Shown here one piece after another: positions 35,062 through 44,127 of a stretch of DNA of 64,000 bases. The DNA is taken from the NCBI RefSeq assembly GCF_000349325.1, contig NC_020504.1:2948053-3012052 (forward strand), written 5' to 3'. Positions within the stretch are counted from its first letter, which is position 1, and each line of letters opens with the position of its first letter. The DNA is from Streptomyces davaonensis JCM 4913 (lineage in GTDB: Bacteria; Actinomycetota; Actinomycetes; Streptomycetales; Streptomycetaceae). A model generated the notes under the pieces. The model was not told the DNA's origin. It saw only the letters and a list, made by a program, of their open reading frames with translations, and ran no database searches. Made by a program: the position numbers and the translations under genes.

Positions 35062-35518
35062 GCCCCCATGCAACCCGATGGCACTGACAGTCAGCCACTC
35101 CGGCCCCTAGCGGGTCGCCCGAAGCGGCGGCCCCGCGCGCGTGGGCGCACGATCGGCATGGTTGGCGCAGGAGATCGCCTGGGAAGCCTCATCAAGATCA
35201 TCGGTGACCGGGTTCACAAGGCCGGAAGCTCTGTAGCGCACCGAGAACTGGCTATTCGCCCACTCCTGCCGCCTCGCTCTCGGACGACCTACGCGCCTCA
35301 CGCGTCAGCAGGTGGATCACAGGGTAGGGATATAAGACGCACACCATCCTATATCAGTCGGGCGTCCCAATTGCTCGTTGCCGCAACCAAGTTCGACAGG
35401 AAGAATTGAGGTCCGCTCCCCGCACGGCTCGCCCGTGGTCCGGCAGGGCTCCGCTGTGGTGCGCGCTCCCCCGAATCCACCCCGCCCGCAGTGTGGGCGC
35501 GTAGCCGAAGGGAGGACC
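35062..35518. other. Divergent intergenic region upstream of recQ
   Basis: About 457 bases without a supported gene. It has a perfect odd palindrome CTGACAGTCAG (35084-35094) close to the recQ start, and an AT-rich patch with an inverted repeat GATATA/TATATC (35329-35334 with 35350-35355). Confidence 0.45.
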
Positions 35519-36145
35519 GTGACCTTCGGATTCGCTCCGTCCCCCGCGGCATCCACGTCAACCTCCAACGACCTGTCCGCCACCACAGTGGGCCGGGTGC
35601 TGGAGCCCGCCGAGTGGGCCGCCGCCGAGATCCCCCTGCTGCGCAACCCCCGCGAGGTCGTCAGCGGACTGCACTCCCGGCACCGCCCCAAACCGGCGAC
35701 CGCGATCGTGGCCGTGCTCGACCCGGACGAGCGCCTGCGGGCGAGCGCCTCGTTCACCCGGCGGACGGCCCCGGCCGACGGCTGGATGTTCCGCAACGTC
35801 CTGCTCGACCAGCTGCGCCGGGTCATCCCGCACGACCTGCGCCGCCGCACGCCCGTGCGCACCGCCGTCCTGCTCTACTGCCGTGAGGGCGACGCGCGTT
35901 GGACGGAGGAGGACGGGGCGTGGATGTGGGGCCTGCGTGACGCGTGCACGCTGCACGGCCTGCGCTGCGGGGCGTACATCACGCTGACGCGGGACGGCTG
36001 GCAGGTGCTGGGCGAAGGGCGCGGTGGGCGCCGCCCCAGCGTGGACTCCACTCCGGAGCCGTTCGCCACCTCCGAGTCACCGCCGCCGCTGCCCCGCACC
36101 GGCGGCGCCACCTCGGAGCTGCTGCGCCGCGCCGCGGCCCGCTGA
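35519..36145 (+). CDS. Conserved actinobacterial hypothetical protein
   Basis: 208 residues from GTG 35519, with a strong GAAGGGAGG ribosome site. The central part has a mixed alpha/beta look (ATAIVAVLDPDERLRASASF, MFRNVLLDQLRRVIPHDLRRRTP, AVLLYCREGDARWTEEDGAW) ending in a Pro-rich, probably disordered tail. No signal peptide, membrane helix or catalytic motif is seen. I recognise it only as a conserved Streptomyces gene beside recQ. Confidence 0.65.
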   Translation: MTFGFAPSPAASTSTSNDLSATTVGRVLEPAEWAAAEIPLLRNPREVVSGLHSRHRPKPATAIVAVLDPDERLRASASFTRRTAPADGWMFRNVLLDQLRRVIPHDLRRRTPVRTAVLLYCREGDARWTEEDGAWMWGLRDACTLHGLRCGAYITLTRDGWQVLGEGRGGRRPSVDSTPEPFATSESPPPLPRTGGATSELLRRAAAR

Positions 36146-36415
36146 GCGGACCGCCCACGACCACCATCGGCGGAACGTTTCCCCGCTGCCATCACAAGCG
36201 GCAGCAAGCCGTACGTCCCACCGGACACCCCTACGGCCATCGATCGACCGCGCACCGATGCACCCCACAAGGGCCCACCAGAGCCGCGCACCCCACGACG
36301 GCAGCCGAACGCGGCCGCCCCGGACGCACGCTCACGCGCGCACGCCGAAGTCCGCACCGTGCTGGTACCACCGCAGCACCGGCGACCAACCGCTCCCGGA
36401 TGAACCGGAAGCGGC

Positions 36416-37054
36416 TCAGACGCCCGCGCCCAGCACCGAGTTGATCTGCTGCGGGTCGCCGCAGACGATCAGCAGGGCGCCGGCCCGGCCGAGGGCCAGG
36501 GGCAGGGCGGTGGCGGCAGCGGTGTCGGATCCGCCGTTGACGGCGACCACGACCACGGCACGCGAGGCCGCACGGCTCGCGACGGCGGCGTCCGCATAGA
36601 AGACGTCGTCGCCCGCGTCGTGCTGACCCCAGTAGGAGGCTTCGCCGAAGGACAGCTCATGGGCCGCCCACGGGTGCTGTTCGCCGGTGGTGATCACCAG
36701 CACATCACCAGGGGCACGTCCCGACTCCAGCAGCAGGTCGACGGCTTCCTCGGCAGCATCGAGCGCACCCTCGGCCGAGGCCGGGATCAGCTGGATCTGC
36801 GGAGTCGCCGCAGCCGGTGCGGAGACGGGGGCAGCCGGACCGGAGGGTCCGGGCTTGGCCACGGCCGCGTCACGGGGCGTGCGTTGCGTCGGCGCCGTGG
36901 GCCGCGGGGGCCCGGGACGGCCGGGACGCGACGGAGCCGCGGGACGCGGACCGGGTACGGGACGGGGGGTCGGCGCGGTGCGGCCACTGGCCGGTGTGGC
37001 GCGGGGACCCTGGGCACTCTCGTGAATCTGAGGCTCCTCGGGAATGAGAGGCAT
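36416..37054 (-). CDS. Hypothetical protein with Pro-rich N-terminus
   Basis: 212 residues. The first 85 residues are Pro/Ala/Arg low-complexity. Residues about 85-212 form an alpha/beta domain (GDVLVITTGEQHPWAAHELSFGEA, AVVVVAVNGG, ALLIVCGDPQQIN) that resembles the tail of UvrD-like or AAA-type folds but lacks a Walker A. It is probably cytoplasmic. ATG start at 37054 and a stop at 36416. Function unknown. Confidence 0.6.
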   Translation of the reverse strand: MPLIPEEPQIHESAQGPRATPASGRTAPTPRPVPGPRPAAPSRPGRPGPPRPTAPTQRTPRDAAVAKPGPSGPAAPVSAPAAATPQIQLIPASAEGALDAAEEAVDLLLESGRAPGDVLVITTGEQHPWAAHELSFGEASYWGQHDAGDDVFYADAAVASRAASRAVVVVAVNGGSDTAAATALPLALGRAGALLIVCGDPQQINSVLGAGV

Positions 37055-37122
37055 GGGCTGATATTTATCAAACGTTGGTGCGGCTCACGTGAACGGGGGG
37101 CACATGAGTGCGAACGAAACGG

Positions 37123-37824
37123 TCAGAAATCGAAGCCGAGCTGGCCTTCGATCGCCGGAACGCTCCGTTCCGCCCAGCTGCGGGCCTTCTTGAGGTGCCG
37201 CCACTGGGGCAGCGCATCAAGATACGCCCACGACAAGCGGTGGTACGGGGTGGGTCCCCGCTCCTCCAGCGCGGCCTTGTGCACGGGTGACGGATACCCG
37301 GCATTGTCCGCAAAACCGAAGTCTGCATGGTCGATACCCAGTTCGGCCATCATTTTGTCGCGCTGAACCTTGGCGATCACCGAAGCCGCCGCGACCGCCA
37401 CGCACGACTGGTCACCCTTGATCACCGTACGGACCCGCCAGGGGTCCCCCAGGTAATCGTGCTTGCCGTCGAGGATCACGGCTTCCGGACGGACCGGCAG
37501 GGCTTCCAGGGCGCGCACGGCGGCCAGTCGCAGCGCGGCCGTCATCCCCAGATCGTCGATCTCCTCCGGCGAGGCGTGACCGAGCGCGTACGACGTCACC
37601 CACTTCTCCAACTCCACGGCCAGCGCGGTGCGCCGCTTGACGGTGAGCAGCTTGGAGTCGGTGAGACCCTCGGGGGGCCGACGCAATCCGGTGACGGCCG
37701 CGCAGACGGTGACGGGCCCGGCCCAGGCGCCGCGCCCCACCTCGTCGACACCGGCAATGATCTTCGCTCCGGTCGTTGCGCGAAGGGAGCGCTCGACGGT
37801 GTGGGTAGGTGGTTCGTACGGCAT
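37123..37824 (-). CDS. rnhB: Ribonuclease HII
   Basis: 233 residues. The catalytic motif DEVGRG is at 27-32; other acidic ligands lie in [11 protein letters not shown] and in the [18 protein letters not shown] segment. It removes ribonucleotides from DNA and RNA primers. ATG 37824. It is transcribed with the downstream hypothetical gene after a 68-bp gap. Confidence 0.93.
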   Translation of the reverse strand: MPYEPPTHTVERSLRATTGAKIIAGVDEVGRGAWAGPVTVCAAVTGLRRPPEGLTDSKLLTVKRRTALAVELEKWVTSYALGHASPEEIDDLGMTAALRLAAVRALEALPVRPEAVILDGKHDYLGDPWRVRTVIKGDQSCVAVAAASVIAKVQRDKMMAELGIDHADFGFADNAGYPSPVHKAALEERGPTPYHRLSWAYLDALPQWRHLKKARSWAERSVPAIEGQLGFDF

Positions 37825-37906
37825 GGCGCCCTTAGCGTACGCCGCCCGGATCACCCAGCGGTACCCCGGTTTCCCCCACCGGCGTCACGGCCCCCGCCAC
37901 ACACGG

Positions 37907-38530
37907 TCAGCCCTCGCTCGGCCTGAGCAGCGGCAGCATCAGCTGATCGATCATCTCCGCCAGCTCCTCGTCGTCCCATTCGCTTCCGCGCATCTTGGAC
38001 CGGTACATCATCATGGCCGGGATGGCATCGAAGACGCACGCGTTGGCCGCGTCGGAGCGCACTTCACCTCGCTCTATTCCGCGGGTGATGACCTCGCGCA
38101 GCAGTCTGAGAGTCGGCTCGACGACACCGTCGAAGATCACACTGTGGAACCGCTCCGCCTGGATCTGATCGCATTCGTGAATGACCGCACGGAGCGCGAA
38201 ACCAGGGCGCGAGTACATGGCCTCCCGCGCGAGGCGACACAGTGCGAGCAGGTCCTCCCGCACGCTGCCCAGATCCGGCACGGCGTCGATACGCGGCAGT
38301 CCGGACTTCAGTGCGTCGGCCACGAGATCTTCCTTGGAGGGCCAGCGGCGGTAGACCGCGGCCTTGCCGGTCTGGGCGCCGGCGGCGACGCCCTCCATGG
38401 TGAGGCCGTTCCAGCCGACCGTGCTGAGCTGTTCCAGCGTGGCGTCGAGGATGGCGCGTTCCAGTACGGCGCCGCGCCGGCGCATCGAGGCCGCCTGAGC
38501 GGGGGCGGCCGTCCAGCGCGAGGTAACCAT
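37907..38530 (-). CDS. TetR-family repressor of the adjacent efflux gene
   Basis: 207 residues. The N-terminal helix-turn-helix (about 22-70) has the TetR form LTMEGVAAGAQTGKAAVYRRWPSKEDLV. The rest is an all-helical ligand domain. It is divergent from an MFS exporter; the 184-bp gap holds two copies of a palindrome that fit TetR operators, so it should repress both genes until an efflux substrate binds. Confidence 0.88.
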   Translation of the reverse strand: MVTSRWTAAPAQAASMRRRGAVLERAILDATLEQLSTVGWNGLTMEGVAAGAQTGKAAVYRRWPSKEDLVADALKSGLPRIDAVPDLGSVREDLLALCRLAREAMYSRPGFALRAVIHECDQIQAERFHSVIFDGVVEPTLRLLREVITRGIERGEVRSDAANACVFDAIPAMMMYRSKMRGSEWDDEELAEMIDQLMLPLLRPSEG

Positions 38531-38623
38531 CAGTGTCTCCAGCGAGCAAAGAAGCGGGGTTTCGGGGGGATACGGGGAGACCGCGCGGCAGCGACAGGGG
38601 GAACGCCACGCGGCGACAGGTGA

Positions 38624-38691
38624 AGTGAACGCTTGCGTTCACTACAGGGGACTCACTACCGTTGACGCGACAGTGAACGCGAGCGTTCACT
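38624..38691. promoter_or_regulatory. Twin TetR operators
   Basis: AGTGAACGC-NN-GCGTTCACT occurs at 38624-38643 and 38672-38691, with identical 9-bp arms and starts 48 bp apart. The second copy overlaps a plausible promoter for the MFS gene (TTGACG at 38662-38667, TTCACT at 38686-38691). Confidence 0.85.
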
Positions 38692-38714
38692 AAGGCGCTT
38701 ATGGGGGACCCATA

Positions 38715-40262
38715 GTGACAACCTCTCAGTTGATTCAGGACCAGAAGCCAGGTGCGGCCCGCAGGCAGGGCCGACCCGGTATAGCGCTCGCCGTCATCGC
38801 GGCCTGCCAACTCATGGTGGTACTCGACGCGACGATTGTGAACATCGCACTCCCGCACATTCAAGACGCACTCAAGTTCAGTACGACCGACCTCACCTGG
38901 GTCGTCAGTTCCTACACCCTCACCTTCGGCGGTCTGCTGCTTCTCGGCGGCCGGGCCGGTGACATCCTCGGCCGCCGCCGGGTCTTCATGACCGGCATCC
39001 TGCTCTTCACCTTCGCCTCGCTGCTCGGCGGACTCGCCCAGGAGCCCTGGCAGTTGCTCGCCGCACGCGTGCTCCAGGGCGTGGGTGGCGCCATCGCGTC
39101 GCCGACCTCGCTGGCGCTCATCACCACGACATTCCCCGAAGGGCCGGAACGGAACCGGGCGTTCGGCGTCTTCGCCGCCGTCTCCGCGGGCGGCGGCGCC
39201 ATCGGACTGCTCGCCGGCGGCATGCTCACCGAGTGGCTCGACTGGCGGTGGGTGCTCTTCGTCAATGTCCCGATCGGCGTTCTGATCGCCGTGCTCACCC
39301 CGCTCTACATCAACGAGTCCGAACGGCACACCGGCCGCTTCGACATCGCGGGCGCGATGACGTCGACGCTGGGCATGGCCTCCCTCGTCTATGGCTTCAT
39401 CCGCGCCGCCGACGAGGGCTGGCGCGACAGCCTGACCATCGGTTCCTTCGTCGCCGCAGTGCCTCTGCTGCTCGCCTTCGCGTTCATCGAGTCGCGGGCC
39501 AAGGAGCCGATCACCCCGCTGCGGATGTTCGCCGACCGCAACCGCTCCGGCACATACGTGATCATGCTGAGCCTGGCCGCGGCGATGTTCGGCATGTTCT
39601 TCTACATCGTGCTCTTCGTGCAGAACGTGCTGGAGTACAGCCCGATCGAGGCGGGCCTCGCCTTCCTGCCGGTGACCGTGGTCATCGCCATCGGCGCGGG
39701 TCTGTCGCAGCGATTCCTGCCGGTCCTCGGCCCCAAGCCGTTCATGCTCACCGGTTCGGCGCTGGTTGTGGTCGGACTGGCCTGGCAGGCCCTCATCAGC
39801 GCGGACAGCTCGTACGTGGGCGGCGTGCTCGGACCGATGCTGCTGTTCGGCTTCGGCATGGGGCTGAATTTCGTGACGCTGACGATCACTGCCGTCTCCG
39901 GGGTCGCCCAGCACGAGGCCGGCGCGGCATCCGGTCTGCTCAACGCCATGCAGCAGGTGGGCGGGTCGCTCGGTCTGTCCATCCTGACGACGGTGTTCGG
40001 CTCGGCCAGCAAGGACGAGGCGGAGAAGCAGGTGGCGCAGTTCATGGCCGAGGCATCTCCGGAACAGAAGGCCCAGTTCGCCGAGACCCAGCAATTGCCC
40101 GCGCCCTGGGGGCACGAGGTACTCACCCAAGGCATCTCGATGGGCTTCGTGGCAGCCGCCGCGATGGGTGTACTCGCCCTGGCCACCGCCTGGTTCGTGA
40201 TCAAGGTCCGCAAAAGCGACCTGGAGGCTCTGTCCGGCACGGCCGGTCCCGTCGCTGGTTGA
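38715..40262 (+). CDS. MFS multidrug exporter (DHA2, 14 membrane helices)
   Basis: 515 residues. Membrane helix 1 carries the DHA2 motif VVLDATIVNIALPHI; GGRAGDILGRRRVF is motif A, and helix 5 has motif C-like GGAIGLLAGG. Such pumps export drugs using the proton gradient. GTG start at 38715. Controlled by the divergent TetR protein through two operators. Confidence 0.9.
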   Translation: MTTSQLIQDQKPGAARRQGRPGIALAVIAACQLMVVLDATIVNIALPHIQDALKFSTTDLTWVVSSYTLTFGGLLLLGGRAGDILGRRRVFMTGILLFTFASLLGGLAQEPWQLLAARVLQGVGGAIASPTSLALITTTFPEGPERNRAFGVFAAVSAGGGAIGLLAGGMLTEWLDWRWVLFVNVPIGVLIAVLTPLYINESERHTGRFDIAGAMTSTLGMASLVYGFIRAADEGWRDSLTIGSFVAAVPLLLAFAFIESRAKEPITPLRMFADRNRSGTYVIMLSLAAAMFGMFFYIVLFVQNVLEYSPIEAGLAFLPVTVVIAIGAGLSQRFLPVLGPKPFMLTGSALVVVGLAWQALISADSSYVGGVLGPMLLFGFGMGLNFVTLTITAVSGVAQHEAGAASGLLNAMQQVGGSLGLSILTTVFGSASKDEAEKQVAQFMAEASPEQKAQFAETQQLPAPWGHEVLTQGISMGFVAAAAMGVLALATAWFVIKVRKSDLEALSGTAGPVAG

Positions 40263-40599
40263 TCCGGACAAGGCCGCAAGGGACCGCGGATGGCCGGGCC
40301 TCGCCCGGGGGACCGACGGCGAGGGCGACGGCCCGGCCACCCGCACCCACCCCAGCAACGCGACAACCAGCCACGGCGCAAGCCCTGGCGCCGGCACCAC
40401 CAGCACGACGTACATCTCCACCCCCGAACCCCTTTCGCCCACCCGACCGTGTGACCCCATGGATCACACAGCGGATGCCAGGAGAACGACGGGACGGTCA
40501 CGGAGAGTTCCCGGCATGCACGGAGAGTTTCGAACCGGCCTCGACGGCGGCGCGACCAGCGCCCGAGAAACAGGCGGGCTCCGTAAAGCCGCACCAGCC
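40263..40599. other. Convergent intergenic region
   Basis: 337 bases between the MFS gene and the ADP-ribosylglycohydrolase gene. Several short frames occur but none has a ribosome site or recognisable sequence. No clear terminator was found. Confidence 0.4.
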
Positions 40600-41529
40600 T
40601 CAGCCCTCTGAGCGCTCCGTGTCCACGCCGGCACCCGGAACCCACTCCGGGAACGCCTCGGTCCGCTCCACCCACTCCGTCGGCGGAACCCCGGCCTTGC
40701 TCGCGGCCAGCACCCCGCCCACGATGGCGCACGTGGTGTCCACATCGCCGCCGACCTGCGCGGTCGTCCAGAACGCCTGCTCGTAGTCGCCGAGGGACCG
40801 TGCCGCCGACCAGATCGCGAAGGGCACGGTGTCATGGGCGGTGGTCCGCCGCCCGCAGCCCAGCACGGCCGCGACGGTGGCGGCATCGCCGTAGTCGAGC
40901 ATGTCGCGCGCCCGGCGCAACCCCGCGCCCACCGCGCTCTTCGGGACGAGCGCGATCACGCCGTCGAGGAGCGCCTCCGGGCTGGCCGGCCCGCCGGGCG
41001 CGCCGGCCAGTGCCGCCGCGGCGGCGACAGCCATCGAGCCGACGACAGCCTCGCGGTGCTGATGCGTGGGGTAGGCCGAGATCTCGGCCTGGTGGGTGGC
41101 CTGCTCCGGGTCGTCCGCATACCAGGCGCCCAGGGGCGCGATCCGCATCGCGGCGCCGTTGCCCCAGGAGCCCTGGCCGTTGAAGAGCGCCGCGGCCAGC
41201 TCACGCCAGTCGCCGCCCTCCCGGACGAGTCGCAGCAGGCGGTTCACAGCGGGGCCATAGCCCCGGTCGAAGTCATGGTGCACGGCGAAGGAGCGGGCGA
41301 GCGCGTCCTGGTCGATGCGGTGGTGGGCGGCGAGGACAGCGACCACGGAACAGGCCATCTCCGTGTCGTCGGTCCACTGCCAGGGGCCGTCCGGCAGCTC
41401 GCGTCGCTTCAGCAGCGGGTAATTCGCCGGTACGAAGTACTGGGAGCCCAGCGCGTCTCCGACGGACAGTCCGCGCAGGCTGGCAAGAGCGCGGTCCAGG
41501 CGCCCGTAGGGTGAGGAATCAGCGGTCAT
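40600..41529 (-). CDS. ADP-ribosylglycohydrolase family protein
   Basis: 309 residues, DraG/ARH fold. The magnesium sites are visible as WTDDTEMA (about 52-59) and GGDVDTTCAIVGG (about 263-275), and GDALG lies near the start. It should remove ADP-ribose from proteins, nucleic acids or small molecules. It is eight bases or so downstream of the histidine phosphatase gene in the same orientation. Confidence 0.88.
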   Translation of the reverse strand: MTADSSPYGRLDRALASLRGLSVGDALGSQYFVPANYPLLKRRELPDGPWQWTDDTEMACSVVAVLAAHHRIDQDALARSFAVHHDFDRGYGPAVNRLLRLVREGGDWRELAAALFNGQGSWGNGAAMRIAPLGAWYADDPEQATHQAEISAYPTHQHREAVVGSMAVAAAAALAGAPGGPASPEALLDGVIALVPKSAVGAGLRRARDMLDYGDAATVAAVLGCGRRTTAHDTVPFAIWSAARSLGDYEQAFWTTAQVGGDVDTTCAIVGGVLAASKAGVPPTEWVERTEAFPEWVPGAGVDTERSEG

Positions 41530-41541
41530 CGCTCTGCCACT

Positions 41542-42201
41542 CTATCCGGTGATTCCGTACGGTTCCGGATCTCGCCAGCGTTCGAAAGGCCGGTCAAGCA
41601 CGTACTTGCCGTCATCGCCCAGAACGAGCATCCGCATCTCCGCGTTCCCGGGATTCGACAACGACTCGAATTCCGCGACGGTCCAGTGGAACCACCGCAT
41701 GCAGAAGAGGCGCATCGCCAGGCCGTGGGTCACCAGCAGGACGTTCGGCGGGTGGTCGGGGGCCTCGAAGCTGCGGTACAGGCTCTCCAGGAAGCCGCCG
41801 ACCCGGTCGTACACATCGGCTCCGGACTCGCCCTGGGCGAAGCGGTAGAAGAAGTGCCCGTAGGCGTCCCGGTAGGCCTTCTGAAGGCGTACGTCGTCGC
41901 GGTCCTGCCAGTTCCCCCAGTCCTGCTCACGCAGCCTGGGCTCCTCGCGGACGCGTATTAGCTCGGGGTCCAGATGGAAGGCGCGGAGCGTCTCGTGCGT
42001 ACGCCGGTAGGGGGAGACGTAGACACTGACCGGCTCGCGGCCGAACACTTCGCGCAGCCGTTTACCCGTCTCCTCGGCCTGCTCCCAACCCCGGTCGGTG
42101 AGGGCCAGGGCGTGGTCGGGTTCGCGCTCGTAGACGGTGTCATCAACATTGCCCGTTGACTCGCCGTGCCGGACAAGGATGATGCGCCGTGGTCGTGCCA
42201 T
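41542..42201 (-). CDS. Histidine phosphatase family protein (phosphoglycerate mutase-like)
   Basis: 219 residues. RHGES at 11-15 has catalytic H12; SPYRRTHETL and VTHGLAMR complete the active site. The substrate is unknown. It precedes the ADP-ribosylglycohydrolase gene by 12 bases, which suggests one operon. ATG start at 42201. One CTA-ATA codon pair (rare in this genome) is present. Confidence 0.88.
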   Translation of the reverse strand: MARPRRIILVRHGESTGNVDDTVYEREPDHALALTDRGWEQAEETGKRLREVFGREPVSVYVSPYRRTHETLRAFHLDPELIRVREEPRLREQDWGNWQDRDDVRLQKAYRDAYGHFFYRFAQGESGADVYDRVGGFLESLYRSFEAPDHPPNVLLVTHGLAMRLFCMRWFHWTVAEFESLSNPGNAEMRMLVLGDDGKYVLDRPFERWRDPEPYGITG

Positions 42202-42307
42202 GCCAAAACCCTAGATCGGGTGACGGCCGATCGAGCACCCGTACGGGCTCCATACGGCGTAGGTCACACCTTTCCCGTAGTGATCCATCCGGAGATGCGC
42301 GTGATGA

Positions 42308-42913
42308 TCAGACCGTCCAGCTGGGTTCCATCTCCACGATGTCCCCGGTGAGCGCGGCGACATCGGCCTCCGTCTGAGCGCGCAGGGCCAGTCGCTCGAC
42401 CCGTTCGGCCCGGTACTTGCCGTGCTCGGCGGCCGACAGCCACATCGACAGGACGAGGAACTCGTGGCCCGGCGCCTCGCCGAACATCCCGCGGACCATG
42501 CCGGGCGAGCCCGCCATGGCGGGGTTCCAGACCTTCTCCTGCATGAGCGTGAAGTGCTCGGCACGCTCCTCGTGCACCCGGCAGTGCGCGACGCGGAGCA
42601 GATCGACATCGGTGAAGCGCGGCTCGAAACCGGTCTTCACATCGAAACGGTGGTCGAAGAGTTTGACCTGGGCGTCCTTGAAGGTGCCCGACTGGGACGC
42701 CGCCAGCCGGTCGTGGGAGCGCGCCATGAAGGAGTCGTAGAAGGCGCGGCTCTCCCAGAAGGCGATGATGTGCGCCACCCCCGGACGGCTACGGCTCCAG
42801 CCACCTCCCTGTCCCCGAAACCCCGGCTCCCCCAGAAGCCCCGCCCACTTTCGCTGCCCCCGCTCAAAACCGCGGCGGTCCACCACGGTGCAGCGAATCC
42901 ACTTGACCAGCAC
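42308..42913 (-). CDS. DUF4937-like protein (antibiotic-monooxygenase-like fold)
   Basis: About 201 residues from GTG 42913. It begins VLVKWIRCTVVDRRGFERGQRKW, then HIIAFWESRAFYDSFM, and a second similar half (CRVHEERAEHFTLMQEKVW ... SMWLSAAEHGKY). The two halves look like a duplicated ferredoxin-like ABM barrel. Function unknown. No clear ribosome site. Confidence 0.7.
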   Translation of the reverse strand: MLVKWIRCTVVDRRGFERGQRKWAGLLGEPGFRGQGGGWSRSRPGVAHIIAFWESRAFYDSFMARSHDRLAASQSGTFKDAQVKLFDHRFDVKTGFEPRFTDVDLLRVAHCRVHEERAEHFTLMQEKVWNPAMAGSPGMVRGMFGEAPGHEFLVLSMWLSAAEHGKYRAERVERLALRAQTEADVAALTGDIVEMEPSWTV

Positions 42914-43069
42914 CGCGCCATGGTACGGCCACGGAGCACGGCGACAGGTGCCCTCGCTCTCACTGCTCCTCCGCAAGGGCACACGCGCGCGTGGCAGGAT
43001 GGGCAACCGGCCTTGTCTGTCGGGCAGTTCAGGCCGCATGCGGAACGGCGAACGGGGAAGGGGAGTCTG

Positions 43070-43603
43070 GTGAACGGCCTCAACAAGGGGATCCGTAAGG
43101 TCGAGATCGCACTCAAGTGGGACCCGAGTCCGCCGGGGCAGCCGCCCACCGACCTCGATCTCGTCGCCGCGACCTACCTGGCGAGCGACCCATATGGCGA
43201 TCCGGCCTTCGTCGTGCACTTCGACAGCCGATCCCCCGACGGCACCATCTATCTCAACCGCGACAGCCACGACGGCAAGGGCTTCGGCTGGGACGAGGTC
43301 ATGACGCTGGAACTCAACCGACTGGACAGCCGGTACGCGCGCGTGGTGGTCGGTGTCGTCATACAGCAGCGGTCCTTGGAGCGCACCTTCGTCAATGTGA
43401 TCCACCCCGGCCTGCGCATCCGCGAGGGCTACACCGACCTGGCCACGGACGACTTCGGCAGCGTCCTGGGCGCTACGGCGGCCACCGTCGCGGAGTTCGC
43501 CCGCCAGGAGGACGCCACCTGGGACTTCCACCCCGGCATCTACGGCTACGAGGACGACCCCGCGACCTTCACCCGGGCCATGGGCAAGACCCACCAGCCC
43601 TGA
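43070..43603 (+). CDS. TerD-family stress protein
   Basis: 177 residues from GTG 43070 (GGGGAG upstream). The TerD beta-sandwich has the calcium-binding pattern DLDLVAATYL and NRDSHDGKGFGWDE. It is a single-domain member. TerD proteins are linked to tellurite and other stress resistance; no other ter genes are nearby. It is followed after 24 bases by the frameshifted NTF2-like gene in the same direction. Confidence 0.87.
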   Translation: MNGLNKGIRKVEIALKWDPSPPGQPPTDLDLVAATYLASDPYGDPAFVVHFDSRSPDGTIYLNRDSHDGKGFGWDEVMTLELNRLDSRYARVVVGVVIQQRSLERTFVNVIHPGLRIREGYTDLATDDFGSVLGATAATVAEFARQEDATWDFHPGIYGYEDDPATFTRAMGKTHQP

Positions 43604-43627
43604 CCTTCAGGCGGCGGAGGAGGAGTC

Positions 43628-44052
43628 ATGAGCGAGACCGAGAACACGCGCCTGATGGAGCGCATCTTCGCCGGGCTGGCGAAAGGGGACGGTATGCCTC
43701 TCGCCGACAGTCTCGCCGACGACTTCCGCTGGACGATCATCGGTACGACGAGTTGGTCCGGGACCTACGAGGGGAAACAGACCGTTCTCAAGGAGCTGTT
43801 CCGGCCGCTGCTGGCCCAGTTCGCGGACACGTACACGAACACCCACAACGATTCATCGCCGCGGGCGATCACGTCGTCGTGGAGTGCAGCGGGCGCGCCA
43901 CCACGACGGACGGGAAGCCGTACCACAACACGTATTGCTGGGTGTGCCATATCGAGGACGGCGAACTGCGGGCGCTCACCGAGTACTGCGACACCGACCT
44001 GATAGCAAGAACACTTGGGGACCCGGGCGAGAAGAAGCCCCGTCAGCCATGA
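43628..44052 (+). pseudogene. NTF2-like (SnoaL/ketosteroid-isomerase-like) protein, frameshifted
   Basis: The first 75 codons (MSETENTRLMERIFAGLAKG ... FADTYTNTHND) match the start of a small NTF2-fold protein. The rest continues in the frame one base back: RFIAAGDHVVVECSGRATTT, YHNTYCWVCHIEDGELRALTEYCDTDL, stop at 44052. The switch lies near 43850 and is explained by loss of one base. No slippery heptamer is seen, so it is either a real pseudogene, or a sequencing error. A strong GGAGGAGG precedes the ATG. The intact product would be about 140 residues. Confidence 0.8.
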
Positions 44053-44060
44053 CAGCCGAG

Positions 44061-44089
44061 TGGGGAGTCGGCGCTTTGCCGACTCCCCA
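44061..44089. terminator. Hairpin terminator, nrdJ / NTF2-like
   Basis: A perfect 12-bp stem (44061-44072 with 44078-44089) with a 5-base loop lies between the convergent genes. Confidence 0.75.
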
Positions 44090-44127
44090 ACCCGAGCAGT
44101 CACTTCACGCCTGAAAGGCGCTCACCT

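Noticed and set aside
36146..36415. Arg/His/Thr-rich frame between the two hypothetical genes
   Set aside because: Composition is that of an off-frame GC-rich translation; no start signal.
40327..40467. Small hydrophobic peptide on the minus strand near 40.4 kb
   Set aside because: It has one weak hydrophobic run but no ribosome site and the rest is Pro/Arg-rich off-frame sequence.
43840..43860. Programmed frameshift in the NTF2-like gene
   Set aside because: The direction fits -1 but there is no slippery X-XXY-YYZ heptamer or obvious downstream structure.
43100..44052. Long plus-strand frame overlapping TerD
   Set aside because: Only its last 65 codons are real sequence (the frameshifted NTF2-like half); the rest is the off-frame shadow of TerD.
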